A DNA stretch of 64,000 bases from contig NZ_JAHKQI010000010.1 of NCBI RefSeq assembly GCF_018860975.1, positions 124,001-188,000 of the forward strand, in the 5' to 3' direction. The translations under genes and the position numbers were made by a program. The notes beneath the pieces were generated by a model, which was not told where the DNA came from, ran no database searches, and saw only the letters and a program-made list of their open reading frames with translations. Below, piece by piece: positions 23,395-31,844 of this stretch (positions within the stretch are counted from its first letter, which is position 1; each line of letters begins with the position of its first letter). The DNA comes from Lentibacter algarum. GTDB taxonomy: Bacteria > Pseudomonadota > Alphaproteobacteria > Rhodobacterales > Rhodobacteraceae.

Positions 23395-25926
23395 ATGAAG
23401 CCAAATTTTGCACTCACGCTTTCCTTTGACGGAATAGGCCTGCTCAGCCGTGCTGACGCGGGCTGGGAGCGTGTCGGTGAGGTTCCGCTTGATGTGCCAG
23501 ACTTGCAAGCTGCGCTTAAAGTGCTCAAAGAGTCAGCCGGCGAGCTTGGCTCAGAACCGCTGCACAGCAAGCTGATTCTGCCTGACGAGCAAATCAAATA
23601 TCTAACAATCGTTGACCCGCAAGGCAGCGATGACATCCAGACCGAAGCCGTCCGCCACGCGCTTGATGGGGCCACGCCCTACTCACTTGACGAACTCGCC
23701 TATGATTGGGCCAGCGATGGCAAGATGATCCACATCGCCGCCGTCGCCCGTGAAACACTGGCCGAGGCCGAGGGTTTTGCCGTCAGCAACGGCTTTGCAC
23801 CGCTCTACTTTGCCGCCAAACCGGCGCAAGCAGCCTTTGGCCGCGAGCCCTTCTTTGGCCAAACCCAACACTACCAAGACAACGAATCTGCCCTTGGTGC
23901 ACTCGAAACCGACAACGAAGTCGTCACCATCAGCGGCATCGCCCGCCCCCCCGAGGTTGCTCCCGAAAGCCAGCCCGAACCTGAGCTGTCAGAAGCCGAA
24001 GCGAAAACAGCGGCTCCGGAACCAGAGGTCGTGAAAGCGACCCCACCGGAAACAGCCGCAGAACCGGAAGCACAGCCAGAGCTAGAGTCAAAACCGGAGC
24101 CAGAGCCAGAACCAGAGCCCGAACCAAAACCGGAGCCCGCCGCCCCTGCCTTCAGCTCGCGCCGCACCGAAACCGACACTGGCGCAGCACCAGCCCTAAC
24201 CGGTGTCACCCGCAACGAACCCGCCACAACCAAGCCAATTGTCACTGAACCCACGATCTCGGGCGATGAAAACCCGCCACAACCGGTGGCCACAGCGTCC
24301 AGTGTCCCTCCGCCGCCAACACCGGTGAGCGAAAGTGCGGTCACAGCCTTCTTCAGCCGCCGCAGCAATAAGCCTGATCCCAGTGACGAAGACGACGACA
24401 ATGATGTCGGCACAGCCCCCGCAGGAGCGGGTTTCAGCCTGCAAAACCTGCGCCGCTCCGAGCCAGTCATCGTGCCGCCTCCCCCGCCCAATCTTGTGCC
24501 GCCAACAGCGTCCGAGCAGCAGCGGCTAACTGTCTTCGGGGCCCGCAAGAAAGCCGAACCCGCACCACAAAAGCCCCGCGCTGTCGGAGGCAAGCCACGC
24601 TACCTTGGCCTGCTTCTCACGGCTGCCTTGCTGGTGTTTCTTGTCGGTGTCGCGGCTTGGGCCTCGGTCTTTGTTGACGACGGTCTATCGCGTTTCTTTA
24701 TCCGCTCGGACACCGAGTTCGCAGCCAGCCCCGACGCGCCTGACGAAACTCTCATCGAGGGTGATGAAGCCGGCTTGCCCAACGGCACTCTCGAGCTTGC
24801 CTCGCTTGATCCTGACGCGGTTGTTCCGAAAAACCCACAGATCATGCCCCTGCCGGTCGAGCCGATCTCCGACGAGGAAGCGCGCGTCAAATACGCAGTT
24901 ACGGGTATCTGGGTGCTGCCCCCAGCCGCGCCACAAATACCCACAATTCCTGGGCAGGACGACCTCTATGTAGCCTCCATTGACCCTGTCATCGGCAGCC
25001 ATGATGCCGTCGCGCTACCGGCGCTCGACTTTGATCTCGCTGATCGCGGCATCGCACCGCAACACAACCCCGCCGAAGCTGGCAAGCGCTTCACCCTTGA
25101 TGCGCGCGGGCTGGTTGTGGCCACGGCTGAAGGGGCTTTGTCGCCCGAGGGCCATGTCGTGTATCTCGGCAAACCACCCAGCCTGCCTGCCGTCTGGCCC
25201 GCGCCCGTCGAGACAGCCGAAGCAACGCCCGAAGAACCGACCGACGCTGAAACCGCCGCCCTCGCCCACCTTGCATCGCTGCGCCCTAAGCTGCGCCCAA
25301 CGACACTGGCTGAAAGCAACGAGCGCGCAAACCTTGGCGGGCGTTCTCTCAAAGAACTCGCCGCAATCAGGCCCCGCCTGCGTCCGCCATCTCCGCAAGA
25401 GATAGCTGCCGCACAGCCGCAACCGACCAAGCCGGAAACACCCGAAACCTTGCCGCCAACGCCCGGTGCCGTGGTTATCCCCGTGCCCGACCCCTCGGTT
25501 CCCAAGCGCGATCTTGACCCTAACGCAACGCCGCAGGCCGTGGCCCGTTCGGTCAAGCCAAAGCCCCGCCCGAACAACTTCGCGCGCATTGTTAAACGTG
25601 CGGAGCGCAATGCCGAGCGCAATGAACAGGTCACAACCGTCGCCGCCGTTGCGCCCAAAACAGTAACGCCGCGCATTCCCTCGACTGCCTCTGTCGCCAA
25701 ACAGGCAACCGTGCGCAACGCCATCAACCTCAAGCGTGTGAGCCTTATGGGCGTCTACGGCAAGCCCTCTAGCCGCCGCGCCCTCGTGCGTCTCGCGAAT
25801 GGCCGCTACAAAAAAGTCAAAGTTGGTGACAGGCTTGAAGGCGGGCGTGTTTCTGCCATCGGTGAAGGCGAGTTGCACTACAAAAAAGGCAACCGCAACG
25901 TCACACTCAAAATGCCGCGCGGATAA
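23395..25926 (+). CDS. Large single-pass envelope protein, GspL-like N-terminus and PilP/GspC-like C-terminus
   Basis: An 843-residue protein. Residues 1-150 resemble the cytoplasmic actin-like domain of type II secretion GspL or pilus PilM (HALDGATPYSLDELAYDW corresponds to the A-F-(D/E)xxTP(F)xxDxVxYD motif). Residues ~185-400 are a Pro/Glu-rich linker with EPEPEP runs and three short F-(S/G)-x-R-(R/K) motifs. One membrane helix lies at about 403-425. The periplasmic part has three R/K-P-x-x-R-P motifs (near residues 630, 660 and 722) and ends in a beta domain (~770-843, RRALVRLANGRYKKVKVGD) like PilP/GspC. No other secretion or pilus gene is near. Rhodobacteraceae proteins of this type are normally left hypothetical; the domain reading is mine and by eye. 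Confidence 0.7.
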   Translation: MKPNFALTLSFDGIGLLSRADAGWERVGEVPLDVPDLQAALKVLKESAGELGSEPLHSKLILPDEQIKYLTIVDPQGSDDIQTEAVRHALDGATPYSLDELAYDWASDGKMIHIAAVARETLAEAEGFAVSNGFAPLYFAAKPAQAAFGREPFFGQTQHYQDNESALGALETDNEVVTISGIARPPEVAPESQPEPELSEAEAKTAAPEPEVVKATPPETAAEPEAQPELESKPEPEPEPEPEPKPEPAAPAFSSRRTETDTGAAPALTGVTRNEPATTKPIVTEPTISGDENPPQPVATASSVPPPPTPVSESAVTAFFSRRSNKPDPSDEDDDNDVGTAPAGAGFSLQNLRRSEPVIVPPPPPNLVPPTASEQQRLTVFGARKKAEPAPQKPRAVGGKPRYLGLLLTAALLVFLVGVAAWASVFVDDGLSRFFIRSDTEFAASPDAPDETLIEGDEAGLPNGTLELASLDPDAVVPKNPQIMPLPVEPISDEEARVKYAVTGIWVLPPAAPQIPTIPGQDDLYVASIDPVIGSHDAVALPALDFDLADRGIAPQHNPAEAGKRFTLDARGLVVATAEGALSPEGHVVYLGKPPSLPAVWPAPVETAEATPEEPTDAETAALAHLASLRPKLRPTTLAESNERANLGGRSLKELAAIRPRLRPPSPQEIAAAQPQPTKPETPETLPPTPGAVVIPVPDPSVPKRDLDPNATPQAVARSVKPKPRPNNFARIVKRAERNAERNEQVTTVAAVAPKTVTPRIPSTASVAKQATVRNAINLKRVSLMGVYGKPSSRRALVRLANGRYKKVKVGDRLEGGRVSAIGEGELHYKKGNRNVTLKMPRG

Positions 25927-26012
25927 CGGTGTATAGGCATTTTTCCGCGCGCTATACCAAATATTTACGCAATCTTGTCGCAGTGTTTACATTCACGCGC
26001 TAGATAGCACGC

Positions 26013-26468
26013 ATGCTTGATGAAATTGATTCAAAACTGATCACCGCTTTGCAGGAAAACGCCCAGCTCACCAGTCAGGAGTTGGCCGAGCGCCTCGGGC
26101 TGTCGGCCAGTCAGGCTGCCCGCCGCCGCCAGCGGCTTGAGGGTCAGGGCGTGATCAAAGGCTATCGTGCCGAGCTGAGCGCCGCAGAACTCGGCCTTGG
26201 CGTGCAGGCCTTTGTGCAGGTGCAACTCACCTCGCACGCGCCCGCCCACTCTACCAGCTTCAACAAGCTGATCAAAAGTCAGCCCGAGATCGTCTCTGCC
26301 TGGACGATGACAGGCGATGCCGACCTCCTCTTGCGTATCTACTCGCGTGATTTGACCACCCTCAATGACCTTATCCACAACATCTTGCTGCCGCATGGTG
26401 CCGTTGGCCGTGTCCACAGCCAGATCGTCATGAGCCAGATCAAACAAGACGCCCCTTTGCCCGCTTGA
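26013..26468 (+). CDS. Lrp/AsnC family transcriptional regulator
   Basis: A 151-residue full-length Lrp-type regulator. The N-terminal helix-turn-helix is clear (LDEIDSKLITALQENAQLTS, ELAERLGLSASQAARRRQRL), followed by the RAM ligand-binding domain with WTMTGDADLLLRIY. These proteins form octamers and respond to amino acids. The gene starts 86 bp after the large envelope gene and ends 7 bp before the Kef-type antiporter, so it may be co-transcribed with the latter. The effector and targets cannot be deduced. Confidence 0.93.
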   Translation: MLDEIDSKLITALQENAQLTSQELAERLGLSASQAARRRQRLEGQGVIKGYRAELSAAELGLGVQAFVQVQLTSHAPAHSTSFNKLIKSQPEIVSAWTMTGDADLLLRIYSRDLTTLNDLIHNILLPHGAVGRVHSQIVMSQIKQDAPLPA

Positions 26469-26475
26469 TATTATA

Positions 26476-28341
26476 ATGCATTCACTCCTCCTCCTCCCGA
26501 CGCTCTACCTGCTCGCTGCGGTCATTGCCGTGCCTCTGGCCGCACGGCTCGGGCTTGGCTCGGTGCTCGGATATCTCAGCGCCGGTATGATCATCGGCCT
26601 CATCCCCGGCATCGGAGAAGAGACCCGCGCCTTGCAACACTTTGCCGAGTTCGGTGTGGTGATGATGCTGTTTATCGTCGGGCTTGAGCTCGCTCCACGC
26701 ACACTCTGGGGCATGCGTCACAAACTCTTGGGGCTGGGTGGGTCGCAGATATTGCTCAGCACGCTGATAATTTTCGCTGTCGCCGTTCTGCTTGATGAGG
26801 CCTGGCAAACCAGCCTCGCTATCGGCCTTGTTCTTGCTTTAAGTTCAACAGCTATCGTATTGCAAACACTAACAGAAAAAGGCCTGATGAAAACCTCAGG
26901 CGGCCGCTCTGTCTTTTCGGTCTTGCTCACACAGGATATCTCCATTGTGCCGCTTCTGGCACTGATCCCGCTGTTGAGCCTAGCCAACCCAACCTCGATG
27001 AACGCCGATGGATCAATCACTCGCCTCGCAGAGGAAGCCGAAAAGCACCACACGATTTTTGAGGGCCTTCCTGCATGGGGCGTGGCCCTTGCAACCCTTG
27101 CCACAATCGCCCTGATCATCGCCGCTGGTGTCTTCCTCACCAAGCCGATCTTTCGCTTCATCCACGCCGCTCACCTGCGCGAAATGTATACCGCTCTCGC
27201 ACTCTTGATCGTCATCGGCATCGCCTATCTGATGACACTGCTTGGCCTCTCGCCCGCGCTTGGCGCGTTCCTCGCCGGTGTGGTTCTCGCCAGTTCCGAG
27301 TTCCGCCACGAGCTTGAAAGCGACATCGAGCCGTTCAAGGGCCTGTTGCTCGGTCTGTTCTTCATCACCGTCGGTGCCTCGGTCGACTTTGCCACCCTCA
27401 CCTCCGACCCCCTGCGCCTCGTCAACCTTGCCCTGGCTCTGATCCTTGTCAAAGGTGCGGTGCTCTTCGCGCTCGGCTTTGGCTTTGGCCTGCGCAAACG
27501 CGAGCTTTGGCTGTTCACACTCAGCCTCGCTCAAGCTGGTGAATTCGGCTTTGTGCTCATCTCGTTCGCCAGTCAGCAAGGCGTGTTTGGCCCCGCGCTC
27601 GGCGGCACGCTCACCCTCGTCATCACCCTCTCGATGCTGGCCACACCGCTGCTGTTTCTGGCCTTTGACTATATCGCCAAGCGTCAAGACAAAGCCGCCC
27701 CCGATCACACCCCTGACGAAATCGACACGACCGGCCCGGTGATCATCGCCGGCATTGGCCGCTTTGGTCAGATCGTCAATCGCCTCGTTGAGTCCTCGGG
27801 TTTCAAAACTGTGGTGCTTGACCATGACCTCGAGCGCATTCAGCTCATGCGCTCCTTTGGCTATCGCGCCTTTCTCGGAGATCCGACACGCCCCGAGCTT
27901 TTGCGCGCCGCTGGCCTGCGCGACGCCCGGGTTCTTGTCGTTGCTCTTAACACCCCCGACGCCGCGCTGCGCCTTGTCAAACTCGCCCGCAAGGAGCGCC
28001 CTGATCTGCACATCATCGCCCGCGCGCGCGACCGCAGTCATGTCTTCGCGCTTTATGAAGCCGGCGCAAATGACATCGTTCGCGAGATGTTTGACAGCTC
28101 GCTGCGCGCGGGCCGCTATGTGCTTGAGAACGTCGGTCTGAGCGAGTTTGAAGCCGCCGAGGCCGAGCAAGCGTTTTTTGCCCACGACCGCGAGGCACTC
28201 AAAGAACTCGCCGCGCTCTGGAAGCCCGGAATGAATGCCTCGGCAAATCCTGCCTATATGGCCCGCGTGCGCGAGCTCGAAAAAGAACTCGAGGTGAACT
28301 TGCTTGCTCTGGCAGAGAAACAGTCAGACAAAGCCGGTTGA
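26476..28341 (+). CDS. Kef-type monovalent cation:proton antiporter with TrkA-N domain
   Basis: A 621-residue CPA2-family antiporter. About twelve membrane helices fill residues 1-400, including the conserved GLELAPRTLWGMR and LGAFLAGVVLASSEFRHELE segments; a cytoplasmic RCK/TrkA-N nucleotide-binding domain follows from about residue 418 (VIIAGIGRFGQIVNRLVE) and a short acidic tail. KefB/KefC proteins export K+ in exchange for protons and are gated by glutathione adducts in enterobacteria; gating here is unknown. The gene begins 7 bp after the Lrp regulator. Its stop faces a convergent paaX across a 174-bp region that contains a regular heptamer array. Confidence 0.93.
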   Translation: MHSLLLLPTLYLLAAVIAVPLAARLGLGSVLGYLSAGMIIGLIPGIGEETRALQHFAEFGVVMMLFIVGLELAPRTLWGMRHKLLGLGGSQILLSTLIIFAVAVLLDEAWQTSLAIGLVLALSSTAIVLQTLTEKGLMKTSGGRSVFSVLLTQDISIVPLLALIPLLSLANPTSMNADGSITRLAEEAEKHHTIFEGLPAWGVALATLATIALIIAAGVFLTKPIFRFIHAAHLREMYTALALLIVIGIAYLMTLLGLSPALGAFLAGVVLASSEFRHELESDIEPFKGLLLGLFFITVGASVDFATLTSDPLRLVNLALALILVKGAVLFALGFGFGLRKRELWLFTLSLAQAGEFGFVLISFASQQGVFGPALGGTLTLVITLSMLATPLLFLAFDYIAKRQDKAAPDHTPDEIDTTGPVIIAGIGRFGQIVNRLVESSGFKTVVLDHDLERIQLMRSFGYRAFLGDPTRPELLRAAGLRDARVLVVALNTPDAALRLVKLARKERPDLHIIARARDRSHVFALYEAGANDIVREMFDSSLRAGRYVLENVGLSEFEAAEAEQAFFAHDREALKELAALWKPGMNASANPAYMARVRELEKELEVNLLALAEKQSDKAG

Positions 28342-28391
28342 GCAACGCGCGCTCCGTTAAGTTAATCTGTGTTAACCCGCCCCGCAAAACT

Positions 28392-28434
28392 GTGCATACG
28401 CGTTATGCACTGAAATATGCACTGTGGTATGCAC
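28392..28434. repeat. Four heptamers TATGCAC at 12-bp spacing
   Basis: TATGCAC occurs at 28404-28410, 28416-28422 and 28428-28434, exactly 12 bp apart, and once inverted (GTGCATA) at 28392-28398, again 12 bp before the first. The inverted copy and the first direct copy form a perfect palindromic pair around CGCGT. The array lies between two convergent genes, where no promoter is needed for either. Confidence 0.8.
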
Positions 28435-28515
28435 CCGAGTCACCTGCGATTGGCTCTCAACTGGCTGTGTTAACGCTCATAAACGCAGCCCTAACAGTCT
28501 GGTTAACTTAACAGA

Positions 28516-29262
28516 CTATGCTGCTTCAAATGCCTTGTTTTCAGGCCTTTCAAGCGCTTCAAACAACTCACTCACACGTTTACGTGCCTTATATCCGGCC
28601 CAGTCTTCGCCTAGCATCTGCTCGACAGCGCTGTCATGGCGCAAAACAATCCGCCGCCAATGGTGCAAAACCAGCACCCGCAAGCTGTATCTTTGAAGGC
28701 TGTTCTGCGGCATGTGGTCGAAGCTCAGCGCCTCTTCAAGCCCGGCGAACTCTGCTGCTTCTGCGTCGCTTACAAGGGCCGTTTTCATCCAGTCAGGCAC
28801 CTGCGCGAAGGGTGTTTCAACAATCAATGCACCCTCAGGAGCCTCTGTATTATCCGGCAAAATCATCAGGTTATCTCCGACGCGCAGCCCGGAAACCTCG
28901 GCCGCTTCAACCAAAGCCAGTCGCCAGACAGAAGGCGCCTCGCAAGCACCGCGATACACCTGCTCATAGGCGCTTTGCGTGGCCGTCACACCTGCTTCAC
29001 TCAGCTTGTAAACACTGCCGCGCCCCTGCCGTTCAACCATAAGCCAGCCATCCTTTCGCAAACGATGCAACGCCACTCGAAATGCCTCGGGTTTCACCCC
29101 AAAAGGCGCACAAATCTGCTGCATTTTCTGGCTGCTAAGTGCCTGTTTCGCCTGCGGTTCCAAGTCGCCCAAAAGCGTCACGATCAGTGACCACGTTTTA
29201 AGCGGTGCAAGCCTCTGCAAGCGCGCAAAAGCAGCCTCAAACTCGGGTGAACTACTGGTCAT
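28516..29262 (-). CDS. paaX: PaaX-family transcriptional regulator
   Basis: A 248-residue repressor of the phenylacetate pathway family; PaaX responds to phenylacetyl-CoA in E. coli. The N-terminal winged helix (PFGVKPEAFRVALHRLRKDG, with GRGSVYKLSEAG) and the C-terminal PaaX domain with LLGEDWAGYKARK-like segment (MLGEDWAGYKAR) are recognisable. I use the ATG at 29262, which overlaps the paaE stop by 11 bases; a GTG at 29283 is in frame but lies inside paaE without a ribosome-binding site. It is the last gene of the paa operon, so it is probably autoregulated together with it. Confidence 0.88.
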   Translation of the reverse strand: MTSSSPEFEAAFARLQRLAPLKTWSLIVTLLGDLEPQAKQALSSQKMQQICAPFGVKPEAFRVALHRLRKDGWLMVERQGRGSVYKLSEAGVTATQSAYEQVYRGACEAPSVWRLALVEAAEVSGLRVGDNLMILPDNTEAPEGALIVETPFAQVPDWMKTALVSDAEAAEFAGLEEALSFDHMPQNSLQRYSLRVLVLHHWRRIVLRHDSAVEQMLGEDWAGYKARKRVSELFEALERPENKAFEAA

Positions 29263-30322
29263 AATCCACAACAACCCGCGCACTTACAGGGTAGCTTTGG
29301 CACGACAGGATATAGCCTTTTTCGACTTCGTAATCTTCCAGCGCGTGGTTGGCGCGCATGTCAACTTCGCCCTCGACAACACGGCAGCGGCACGTCGAGC
29401 AGACCCCTGCTTTACAGGCATAGGGCGCGTCCATTGTCGCGGCGCGCGCGGCGTCCAGAACCGACAAAGTGCCATCTGCGTCAATGGTTTGCGTCGCTCC
29501 GTCGAGCGTCACCAAGAGCTTGATCTGCCCTGCTGCACCTGCCGCTTTTGACGCAGTTCGCACGGCCAAACGCCCGGGTTGTGACGAGGCAAACAGCTCG
29601 AATTTGATCTGCTCATCCGTCAACCCGTGCGCTTTAAGCGCTTTGACAATGCCAAGCATCATCGGCTCCGGCCCGCAAATAAACGCCGTATCAATCGCCG
29701 TGATATCGACCCATGATTTGAACAGCTCGGCGCATTTTTCTTCGCTCACACGGCCAGTGAAAAGATCAATCTCCTGCGTGTCTTGCTCAAGCACATGAAT
29801 GACGTTGAAACGCCCCATATACCTATTCTTAATGTCTTCGATGTCTTCTCTAAACATGATCGTCGAAACACCGCGATTGGCATAAACCAGTGTAAAGGAG
29901 GCGTTCGGTTCAACATCTAACGTGGTTTTGATCAGCGAAAGCACAGGCGTTATGCCAGAGCCGCCGGCAAAACCGAGGTAGTTTTTCTCACTGTCCGCAT
30001 CAAGCGATGTGTAAAACTTGCCCATCGGCGGCATCGCTTCAAGCTTGTCGCCCACAGCGAGTTCCTCGTTGGCCCAAGTTGAAAAAGCACCGCCATCAAC
30101 CTGTTTGATGCCGACTTGCAAGATCCCCTCTTGCTTGCCTGCACAGATCGAATAGGAGCGGCGAATTTCCTCACCGTCAAAATCGCGGCGGAAGGTTAAG
30201 TATTGCCCTTGCGTGAAGTCAAACGCCTCTGCCGCACCGTTCACAGGCCGCAAGGTAACAACAACCGCATCGCGAATTGTCTTATGAATATCAGTGACTT
30301 CTAGCTCATGAAAGCGTGGCAT
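29252..30322 (-). CDS. paaE: Phenylacetyl-CoA epoxidase, reductase subunit
   Basis: PaaE passes electrons from NADPH to the diiron PaaA of the ring 1,2-phenylacetyl-CoA epoxidase. The 356-residue protein has an FAD-binding domain with RRSYSICAG, an NAD(P)-binding domain with GGSGITPVLS, and a C-terminal plant-type [2Fe-2S] ferredoxin with YACKAGVCSTCRC and the fourth cysteine in ILSCQSYP. The order reductase then ferredoxin is that of PaaE. GAGGTG precedes the ATG. It follows paaD by 9 bp. Confidence 0.95.
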   Translation of the reverse strand: MPRFHELEVTDIHKTIRDAVVVTLRPVNGAAEAFDFTQGQYLTFRRDFDGEEIRRSYSICAGKQEGILQVGIKQVDGGAFSTWANEELAVGDKLEAMPPMGKFYTSLDADSEKNYLGFAGGSGITPVLSLIKTTLDVEPNASFTLVYANRGVSTIMFREDIEDIKNRYMGRFNVIHVLEQDTQEIDLFTGRVSEEKCAELFKSWVDITAIDTAFICGPEPMMLGIVKALKAHGLTDEQIKFELFASSQPGRLAVRTASKAAGAAGQIKLLVTLDGATQTIDADGTLSVLDAARAATMDAPYACKAGVCSTCRCRVVEGEVDMRANHALEDYEVEKGYILSCQSYPVSARVVVDYDQ

Positions 30323-30331
30323 CTTTTCACC

Positions 30332-30793
30332 TCAAATGCATTTGAAATAGTCGAAAGGCTCAAGGCAGCTTTTACACCGCCACTGGGCCTTGCAGGGGGT
30401 CGAGCCGAACTGGCTCAGCTTCTCTAACTCTTGGCTTTCGCACCGCGGGCAGTGCTTTGGCCCGCCCGCCGGTTGCGGCGGCGCGATGCCATATTCCTCA
30501 AGCTTTTCGCGGCCCTTGGCACTCAGCCAATCGGTCGTCCAGGGCGGGCTGAGTTGGCGCTTCAAAAGCACCTGCTCGACCCCGTGTTCGCGCAGCGCTT
30601 TTTCAATGTCAAAGTTGATAACACTTGTCGCCGGACAGCCGGAATATGTAGGCGTTACAGTCACTTCCAGCACATCACCCGCCCACTCAACAGCGCGGAT
30701 AATGCCCAGATCAACAAGGCTGATCACCGGAATTTCCGGATCAGGCACCTCGTCAAGCCAGGCCATAACTTCAGTGGAAGTCGCTTGCATCAT
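30332..30793 (-). CDS. paaD: Phenylacetyl-CoA epoxidase assembly protein PaaD
   Basis: A 153-residue MIP18-type (DUF59) protein thought to help assemble the iron centres of the epoxidase. The N-terminal domain has VPDPEIPVISLVDLGIIR and the cysteine in TPTYSGCPAT. The C-terminal tail carries two CxxC pairs and a terminal cysteine (HCPRCES, RCKSCLEPFDYFKC) that form a zinc-ribbon-like element typical of PaaD. Two adjacent ATG codons are possible starts; I give the first. The paaC stop is 3 bp upstream. Confidence 0.93.
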   Translation of the reverse strand: MMQATSTEVMAWLDEVPDPEIPVISLVDLGIIRAVEWAGDVLEVTVTPTYSGCPATSVINFDIEKALREHGVEQVLLKRQLSPPWTTDWLSAKGREKLEEYGIAPPQPAGGPKHCPRCESQELEKLSQFGSTPCKAQWRCKSCLEPFDYFKCI

Positions 30794-30796
30794 GAC

Positions 30797-31552
30797 TTAC
30801 CAAGACGCCCCCGGATAGGCCCGCTGAAGCCACTGCATGTTGGTCAGCATATGCCCCAAATGCTCGGTGTGAGTGCGGCCCGTGCGCCCACCTTTGTGGG
30901 CGAATTTACTCTCGGGCAAGGTCAATGTCGCCGCATTCATTGTCGCTGCAATAGCTGCATCATAGCCCGCTTTAAGGCTGTTCAACTCTGGCGCAATGCC
31001 CTCTTTCGCTGCAGCATCATCAAGCGCATCCGCAATGAAAAACTCACCAACGTAAGGATACAAGTAGTCCAACGCAGCTTGCATTCTGGCATGGCTTTCT
31101 TCCGTGCCATCACCCAAACCAATCACCGTATCGCGCGAGCGCTCCAAGTGATAACTTGCTTCCTTCACGGCCTTGTCAGCAATCGCCGACACACGGTCAT
31201 CCGACGAGCCTTGCAAGGCTTTGAGCATCCCTAAGTGCCACTCATCAAACAGATATTGCCGCATCAGTGTTTGCCCGAAGTCGCCGTTTGGCAACTCACA
31301 CAACAGCGCATTGCGAAAGTCCCAAACATCACGCAAAAACGCGAGATCATCTGCGGTTTTGCCGCTGCCTTCAACTTCAGCGGCAAGCCCAAGCCAGAGT
31401 TGCGTTTGGCCGATCAAGTCGAGCGCCGTGTTCGCCAGTGCGATATCTTCCTCAAGCACCGGCGCAAGCCCGCACCACTCGGAAACGCGATGCCCAAGCA
31501 CCAGCGTGCTGTCGCCCATTCGCAGGCAAAACTCATACAGAGCACTCATCAC
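30797..31552 (-). CDS. paaC: Phenylacetyl-CoA epoxidase structural subunit PaaC
   Basis: A 251-residue ferritin-like protein that pairs with PaaA in the epoxidase core. It has the family helix pattern with EDIALANTALDLIGQ, but in PaaC the diiron ligands are not retained, and its role is structural. The last helix segment HTEHLGHMLTNMQWLQRAYPG is conserved. Its start overlaps the paaB stop by four bases, implying coupled translation and equal stoichiometry in the complex. Confidence 0.94.
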   Translation of the reverse strand: MMSALYEFCLRMGDSTLVLGHRVSEWCGLAPVLEEDIALANTALDLIGQTQLWLGLAAEVEGSGKTADDLAFLRDVWDFRNALLCELPNGDFGQTLMRQYLFDEWHLGMLKALQGSSDDRVSAIADKAVKEASYHLERSRDTVIGLGDGTEESHARMQAALDYLYPYVGEFFIADALDDAAAKEGIAPELNSLKAGYDAAIAATMNAATLTLPESKFAHKGGRTGRTHTEHLGHMLTNMQWLQRAYPGASW

Positions 31553-31833
31553 ATGGCTCCCGCATCGTCAGGGATATCAAAGAACGTAGGGTGCCGGTAA
31601 ACCTTGCTCTCGCTCGGCTCATACATTGGCCCCTTGTCGCTGGGGTTTGACGCCGTCACATGCCGCGCCTCAACCACCCAGATACTCTGCCCTTCGTTGC
31701 GCCGCGTATAAACATCCCGCGCATTTTTCACTGCCATCTCGGCATCAGGCGCATGCAAGCTGCCCACATGCCGGTGCGACAGCCCATGCTGTCCGCGGAT
31801 AAACACTTCCCATAGGGGCCATTCTTTAGACAT
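31549..31833 (-). CDS. paaB: Phenylacetyl-CoA epoxidase subunit PaaB
   Basis: A 94-residue small subunit of the epoxidase. It begins with WPLWEVFIRGQHGLSHRHVG and continues with the strongly conserved HAPDAEMAVKNARDVYTRR and EGQSIWVVEA segments. PaaB is thought to bridge two PaaAC units. AAGGAAC lies upstream of the ATG. It follows paaA by 11 bp. Confidence 0.95.
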   Translation of the reverse strand: MSKEWPLWEVFIRGQHGLSHRHVGSLHAPDAEMAVKNARDVYTRRNEGQSIWVVEARHVTASNPSDKGPMYEPSESKVYRHPTFFDIPDDAGAM

Positions 31834-31844
31834 ATCGTCGTTCC

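Noticed and set aside
23871-24593. 240-codon Ser/Gly-rich minus-strand frame opposite the EPEP linker
   Set aside because: Its GSGSGS runs are the exact antisense of the Pro/Glu repeats on the plus strand.
27013-28185. 390-codon open frame on the minus strand inside the Kef-type antiporter gene
   Set aside because: Same reasoning: antisense to conserved membrane and TrkA-N segments, with a Lys/Glu/Gly-rich product typical of reverse reading of hydrophobic helices.
28342-28515. CRISPR-like repeat array
   Set aside because: The TATGCAC units are only 7 bp with 5-bp spacers; no CRISPR repeat size and no cas genes.
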